Below the pieces are notes generated by a model. That model was not told the origin of the DNA, ran no database searches, and was given only the letters and a program-made list of their open reading frames with translations. Position numbers and translations under genes: made by a program. A stretch of 36,472 bases of DNA from Flavobacterium sp. GTDB lineage: Bacteria > Bacteroidota > Bacteroidia > Flavobacteriales > Flavobacteriaceae. Location: contig JASLHL010000031.1 of the NCBI GenBank assembly GCA_030152225.1, forward strand, positions 1 through 36,472, written 5' to 3'. Positions 32,437 to 36,472 of this stretch are shown here, one piece after another (the stretch's first letter is position 1; each line of letters begins with the position of its first letter).

Positions 32437-32457
32437 TATTTTATAAAAAATCATTCC

Positions 32458-33114
32458 ATGCTTACTTATTCAGAAGAAAACTATTTGAAAACAATTTTCC
32501 ACTTGTCCCAAGGGGAAGAAAACGGAATTTCTACCAATGCAATTGCTGCGCGAATAGAAACGAAAGCGTCTTCGGTAACGGACATGATTAAGAAATTAAA
32601 CGAGAAAAAACTGGTGACCTATCAAAAGTATCAAGGAGTTCGCTTAACTTCGGAAGGTCTTTTAGCGGCTAAGATGATTGTTCGCAAGCACCGTTTATGG
32701 GAAGTTTTCTTAGTTGATAAATTAGGCTTTAGCTGGGATGAAGTACACGATGTAGCAGAAGAGCTGGAACACATTAAATCGGAAAAATTAATTAACAAGC
32801 TCGAAGCCTACCTTGGCTTTCCAACAGAAGATCCGCATGGAGATCCGATTCCCAATGCAAAAGGAGAGATTAAGCAGATCAAGAAAAAATTATTAGCAGA
32901 AATAAAAATTCAGCAAACGGTAATTTGTGTAGGAGTAAAAGACTCTTCGGCTGAGTTTTTACAATATTTAGATAAACAGAAAATTGCTTTAGGCAGTGAG
33001 ATTGTAATTTTAGAGATTGAGCCTTTCGATCAATCGTATTTGATTGATATCAATGGCAGTAAAATTACTATTACAAAAAAGATTGCAAACAATCTTTTTG
33101 TACAACTGAAATAA
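32458..33114 (+). CDS. Metal-dependent transcriptional regulator, DtxR/MntR family
   Basis: A 218-residue repressor. An N-terminal winged helix (MLTYSEENYLKTIF, then TKASSVTDMIKKLNEKKLV) precedes the metal-binding/dimer domain with HRLWEVFL and EELEHIKSEKL, the usual His/Glu ligand positions, and GFPTEDPHGDPIP. The last ~75 residues form an SH3/FeoA-like domain. It senses Fe2+ or Mn2+ and, when loaded, represses uptake genes; the divergent TonB receptor operon is the likely target. ATG 32458 is chosen over upstream TTG 32434, which lies in a promoter element. The 3' end contains a hairpin (33076-33099), then a proper terminator. Confidence 0.93.
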   Translation: MLTYSEENYLKTIFHLSQGEENGISTNAIAARIETKASSVTDMIKKLNEKKLVTYQKYQGVRLTSEGLLAAKMIVRKHRLWEVFLVDKLGFSWDEVHDVAEELEHIKSEKLINKLEAYLGFPTEDPHGDPIPNAKGEIKQIKKKLLAEIKIQQTVICVGVKDSSAEFLQYLDKQKIALGSEIVILEIEPFDQSYLIDINGSKITITKKIANNLFVQLK

Positions 33115-33118
33115 ACGC

Positions 33119-33148
33119 AAGGCTTACTTCCCAGTAAGCTTTTTTTTA
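33119..33148 (+). terminator. Terminator of the DtxR-type regulator
   Basis: GCTTAC (33122-33127) pairs with GTAAGC (33134-33139), followed by T8. A second, AT-rich hairpin (AAAAAGATTG/CAATCTTTTT, 33076-33099) lies just inside the coding end. Confidence 0.88.
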
Positions 33149-33169
33149 TCAATACATCAAGAAAAGATC

Positions 33170-34234
33170 ATGAAAAAAGTATTTAGTTCACTTGCATTAA
33201 AACATCATACATTAAAAAATAGACTTGTTGTTTCCCCTATGTGTCAATACACAGCTACCGATGGTTTCGCAAACAATTGGCACCTCGTTCACTTAGGTCA
33301 ATTCGCCACAGGACAAGCGGCGGCTGTTATTCAAGAAGCCACAGCTGTTGTTCCTGAGGGACGTATTACCTATGGAGATTTGGGAATTTGGTCAGATGCG
33401 CATATCGAAAAGTTACAGGAGATTACTCAATTCATCAAAGAACAAGACTGTATTCCAGGCATTCAATTAGCTCATGCAGGCCGTAAGGCGAGTTGTGAAA
33501 AACCGTGGATTACTCGTGATCAAATTGCACCTGATCAACTCAATGGATGGCAAACTGTTGGTCCCTCAACTCTGCCTTTTAACGACTATGATCATCCACC
33601 TTTGGCATTAAGTCAACGTGAGATTCAGCAGTTGATCCAAGCCTTTAAAGCGGCAACCCAACGTGCCATACAAGCGGGCTACGAAATTATTGAACTACAT
33701 GGAGCACATGGCTATCTCATTCATCAGTTCTTTTCTCCTTTAATTAATACGAGAACAGACGAATACGGTGGAAGTTTTGAGAATCGCATTCGCTTTTTAC
33801 TTGAGATTATCGACGCGATTCAACCGTTGTTCACCGCCCAGAGTTTATGGGTGAGAATCTCAGCGACAGATTGGGCAGAAGGGGGTTGGACACTGGAAGA
33901 AAGTGTTACACTAGCACAGATTCTACAAGAAAAAGGCGTAGAAGTCATTGATGTGAGTAGTGGTGGTGGCGTGCGTCATCAAAAAATAACCACAGGTCCC
34001 AACTATCAAGTACCCTTTGCTACACAAATAAAAAACAATACTTCACTACTTGTAGGAGCCGTAGGAGAAATTAAAACGGGTCAACAAGCGGAAGATATCT
34101 TACAACAAAACAAAGCAGACCTGATTTTATTAGGACGTGAATTTTTACGAGATCCTCATTTTGTCATGACGGCATCGGCTCAACTCGGTGAAGAAATTCC
34201 TTGGGCTTCTCAATACGAAAGAGGAAAAGAATAA
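33170..34234 (+). CDS. NADH:flavin oxidoreductase, Old Yellow Enzyme family (YqjM/NamA-like)
   Basis: A 354-residue FMN-dependent TIM-barrel reductase of activated alkenes (alpha,beta-unsaturated carbonyls), using NADPH or NADH. Cys25 in VSPMCQYTATDG is the redox-tuning cysteine of the YqjM subclass. Other family blocks are QLAHAGRKAS, the IELHGAHGYLIHQFFSP motif with the substrate-binding histidines, TDEYGGSFENRIRF, and LILLGREFLRDPH near the C-terminus. Cytoplasmic. The MFS gene starts 20 bases downstream, so they are probably co-transcribed, perhaps as a response to electrophiles. Confidence 0.94.
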   Translation: MKKVFSSLALKHHTLKNRLVVSPMCQYTATDGFANNWHLVHLGQFATGQAAAVIQEATAVVPEGRITYGDLGIWSDAHIEKLQEITQFIKEQDCIPGIQLAHAGRKASCEKPWITRDQIAPDQLNGWQTVGPSTLPFNDYDHPPLALSQREIQQLIQAFKAATQRAIQAGYEIIELHGAHGYLIHQFFSPLINTRTDEYGGSFENRIRFLLEIIDAIQPLFTAQSLWVRISATDWAEGGWTLEESVTLAQILQEKGVEVIDVSSGGGVRHQKITTGPNYQVPFATQIKNNTSLLVGAVGEIKTGQQAEDILQQNKADLILLGREFLRDPHFVMTASAQLGEEIPWASQYERGKE

Positions 34235-34254
34235 TTAAATTTTACATATTTTCA

Positions 34255-35427
34255 ATGAATAAAAGCTTATTAGCCCTAGCTGTTGGAGGATTAGCTATTG
34301 GTATGACCGAATTTTCGATGATGGGTCTTTTACCCGAAATTGCAAATGACTTAAAAATATCCATTCCGAAAGCGGGAAATTTTATCTCAACCTATGCCCT
34401 TGGTGTAGTGGTTGGAGCCCCCTTATTGGTCATGTCTTCCAACAAATACGCTCCACATAAAACCTTAATGGTCTTGATGTTGCTGTTTTCTGTTTTTCAT
34501 GTGCTCTTTGTACTGTCTCCTTCTTATCCAACCTTAATTGCCACGCGTTTTATGTCGGGATTACCCCATGGAGCCTTTTTTGGTGTAGGTTCGGTTGTAG
34601 CCACTCAACTCGCCCAAAAAGGAAAAGAAGCACAAGCGGTTTCGATCATGTTTGCCGGATTAACCACAGCCAACCTGATCGGAGTACCCTTAAGCACTTG
34701 GATTGGACAACATTATACTTGGCGTGAAGCCTATATGCTAATCGCTTCCCTTGGAGTGATTACCACCCTAGCCATTTATTTTTGGATTCCAAAACTACAA
34801 GCAGATACCACAACCAATACCAAAAAGCAAATGGCCTTTTTCAAAACGCCTATTGCTTGGATCTTAGTTGCCTTGATTTCGATTGGAACCGGTGGTTTAT
34901 TCGCCTGGATTAGCTATATCGCTCCTATGATGACCAATATTGCCCTGATTCCAGAAGCGAATATTCCGATTATTATGACATTAGTCGGCTTAGGCATGTT
35001 TCTTGGAAACTTTGTCGGCGGAAAAATTGCGGATACTTTCTCCCCTGCAAAAGCGGTTATCGTTTCCTTTACCTTGATGTCTGCTTGTTTGATTGTCGTG
35101 TATTATACGGTACACATTCAATGGATGGCCTATGCGATGTCTTTGGTTACTGGGTTAATTGCCTTTACCATCGGATCACCCTTACAAATGCTGTTAATTA
35201 AGAATGCCAAAGGGTCCGAAATGTTAGCTGCTTCAGCGGGACAAGCGTGTTTCAACATTGGTAATGCACTAGGTGCCTTCCTTGGAGGGATTCCAATTAC
35301 CTTAGGATATGGTTACAACTCTCCTGAATGGGTAGGTGCGGGAATGGCGCTATGTGGTGCAATACTAGCCTATCTGTTTATCCAATTTAAAAAAAGAGAA
35401 GAACCTTTGAAACAAGAAATTCAGTAG
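34255..35427 (+). CDS. MFS transporter, DHA1 family (AraJ/YdhP-like efflux)
   Basis: A 390-residue inner-membrane permease with about 12 hydrophobic helices. GLAIGMTEFSMMGLLPEIA in helix 1 and RFMSGLPHGAFFGVGSVVA in helix 4 are typical of the AraJ/YdhP drug:H+ antiporter group. The frame extends to 34201, overlapping the oxidoreductase gene, but ATG 34255 starts at helix 1 as in the family and leaves a 20-base gap. Substrate unknown; the pairing with an Old Yellow Enzyme suggests export of a toxic or reduced small molecule. Confidence 0.9.
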   Translation: MNKSLLALAVGGLAIGMTEFSMMGLLPEIANDLKISIPKAGNFISTYALGVVVGAPLLVMSSNKYAPHKTLMVLMLLFSVFHVLFVLSPSYPTLIATRFMSGLPHGAFFGVGSVVATQLAQKGKEAQAVSIMFAGLTTANLIGVPLSTWIGQHYTWREAYMLIASLGVITTLAIYFWIPKLQADTTTNTKKQMAFFKTPIAWILVALISIGTGGLFAWISYIAPMMTNIALIPEANIPIIMTLVGLGMFLGNFVGGKIADTFSPAKAVIVSFTLMSACLIVVYYTVHIQWMAYAMSLVTGLIAFTIGSPLQMLLIKNAKGSEMLAASAGQACFNIGNALGAFLGGIPITLGYGYNSPEWVGAGMALCGAILAYLFIQFKKREEPLKQEIQ

Positions 35428-35477
35428 TTTACACCTACATTCTTAAAACAAAAGAGCTTCGATTCACAATAAGTTTA

Positions 35478-35485
35478 TAACTTTG
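35478..35485 (+). promoter_or_regulatory. -7 promoter element of aspS
   Basis: TAACTTTG matches TAnnTTTG and lies 18 bases before the ATG at 35504. No clear TTG at the usual distance. No terminator is seen after the MFS gene. Confidence 0.55.
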
Positions 35486-35503
35486 CACAAATAATTTTTT
35501 ACA

Positions 35504-36472
35504 ATGTATAGAACTCATAATTGTGGAGCTTTAAGAGCTTCAGATATAAATACAACGGTTACCCTTTCAGGTTGGGTTAGTAAGCATCGTGATAAAGGTT
35601 TTATGATTTGGGTTGACTTACGCGATCGCTACGGTATCACACAGCTCATTTTTGACGCAGAAAGAACAGATAAAACGGTTTTTGAAACAGCTAAAAATTT
35701 AGGTCGTGAGTATGTGGTTCAAGTAACGGGAACCGTAATTGAACGCGCTTCTAAAAATCCAAATATGCCTACTGGAGATATTGAGATTTTAGTTGAGTCA
35801 CTAACGATTTTAAACGAATCTAGTGTACCGCCTTTCACTATAGAGGATGAAACGGATGGTGGAGAGGATATTCGCATGAAATATCGCTACTTAGATATTC
35901 GTAGAAATCCTGTAAAAAACAGTTTACTTTTCAGACACAAAGTAGCGCAAGAGGTAAGAAATTACCTTTCTGCTCAAGATTTTTGTGAAGTGGAGACCCC
36001 TTATTTAATCAGTTCTACACCAGAAGGAGCCCGTGACTTTATCGTACCTTCTCGTATGAATCCAGGTCAGTTTTACGCTTTACCACAATCTCCCCAAACT
36101 TTCAAACAGTTGTTGATGGTTGGAGGAATGGACCGTTATTTTCAAATTGTGAGATGTTTCCGCGATGAGGATTTACGCGCAGATAGACAACCTGAATTTA
36201 CACAAATTGACTGTGAGATGGCATTCGTAGACCAAGAAGATGTTATGGATACCTTTGAGGGGATGACCAAACACCTACTAAAGTCAATTCACGGGGTTGA
36301 AATTGACAAATTTCCACGAATGACTTTTGACGAGGCGATGCGTACGTATGGTAATGATAAACCAGATATCCGTTTCGGAATGAAATTTGGCGAGTTAAAT
36401 GCCGTTGCTCAACACAAAGAATTTGGTGTTTTCAACAGTGCTGAATTAGTAGTAGGAATTGCTGTTCCTGGT
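35504..36472 (+). CDS. aspS: Aspartate--tRNA ligase, N-terminal part (3' end outside window)
   Basis: 323 codons are present and the frame is open to the window edge. An N-terminal OB-fold anticodon-binding domain ([26 protein letters not shown], residues ~18-45) is followed by the class II core: motif 1 region ([19 protein letters not shown]), the aspartate-site loop [14 protein letters not shown], then [21 protein letters not shown] and motif 2 [21 protein letters not shown] bacterial-type insertion begins near the end. The enzyme charges tRNA-Asp in the cytoplasm. ATG 35504 gives [14 protein letters not shown], the usual start. Confidence 0.96.
   Translation, partial: MYRTHNCGALRASDINTTVTLSGWVSKHRDKGFMIWVDLRDRYGITQLIFDAERTDKTVFETAKNLGREYVVQVTGTVIERASKNPNMPTGDIEILVESLTILNESSVPPFTIEDETDGGEDIRMKYRYLDIRRNPVKNSLLFRHKVAQEVRNYLSAQDFCEVETPYLISSTPEGARDFIVPSRMNPGQFYALPQSPQTFKQLLMVGGMDRYFQIVRCFRDEDLRADRQPEFTQIDCEMAFVDQEDVMDTFEGMTKHLLKSIHGVEIDKFPRMTFDEAMRTYGNDKPDIRFGMKFGELNAVAQHKEFGVFNSAELVVGIAVPG

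Overview
The window is AT-rich DNA from a member of the Bacteroidota, most likely the family Flavobacteriaceae (Myroides or a close relative is my best guess, from gene content only). The acpP-fabF-rnc-(IPExxxVDY)-pyk order, GLPGLI and carboxypeptidase-regulatory/TonB receptor proteins, and promoters of the TTG-N19/20-TAnnTTTG type with little Shine-Dalgarno sequence all point there. No rRNA, tRNA, CRISPR array, insertion sequence or phage gene was recognised. The window cuts acpP at its left end and aspS at its right end.

Layout. 1-4382 (+): fatty acid synthesis (acpP, fabF), RNase III, a small conserved protein and pyruvate kinase. 4543-7527 (-): HD hydrolase, acyl-ACP desaturase and a PlsC acyltransferase, apparently a membrane-lipid operon, then a bacilliredoxin. 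7617-11304 (-): siderophore-type TonB receptor plus PepSY membrane protein, with a Fur-like operator. 11480-13844 (-): dinB, LD-carboxypeptidase, YraN nuclease-like protein. 14070-15929 (+): CPA2 cation/proton antiporter. 15982-18057 (-): membrane protein of the family misleadingly named 'site-specific recombinase'. 18138-18605 (+): CYTH protein. 18606-19275: gene-free, with a strong promoter-terminator pair marking a candidate small RNA on the minus strand. 19276-20480 (-): RlpA-like protein and a 4-helix membrane protein.

20892-27196 (+) is the accessory-looking island: a frameshifted lipoprotein next to an intact paralogue carrying a thioredoxin-like CxxC, a small membrane protein with a short ABC ATPase, an unlisted 58-residue secreted four-cysteine peptide with its own terminator, a GLPGLI protein and a large outer-membrane receptor-like protein. 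It faces a BlaI/M56 (BlaR1-like) signalling pair at 27285-29468 (-), whose promoter is filled by two matching palindromes. I consider the peptide-GLPGLI-receptor cassette the best candidate for an undescribed system, with the candidate small RNA second.

29627-33114 is a metal-homeostasis locus: a TonB receptor with a plug CxxC and a periplasmic thioredoxin, divergent from a DtxR/MntR-type regulator, with a palindrome over the receptor's -7 element. 33170-35427 (+) encodes an Old Yellow Enzyme and an MFS exporter, followed by the start of aspS.

Several gene-free spacers carry degenerate sequence with a 7-base period, a structure no annotated feature explains.
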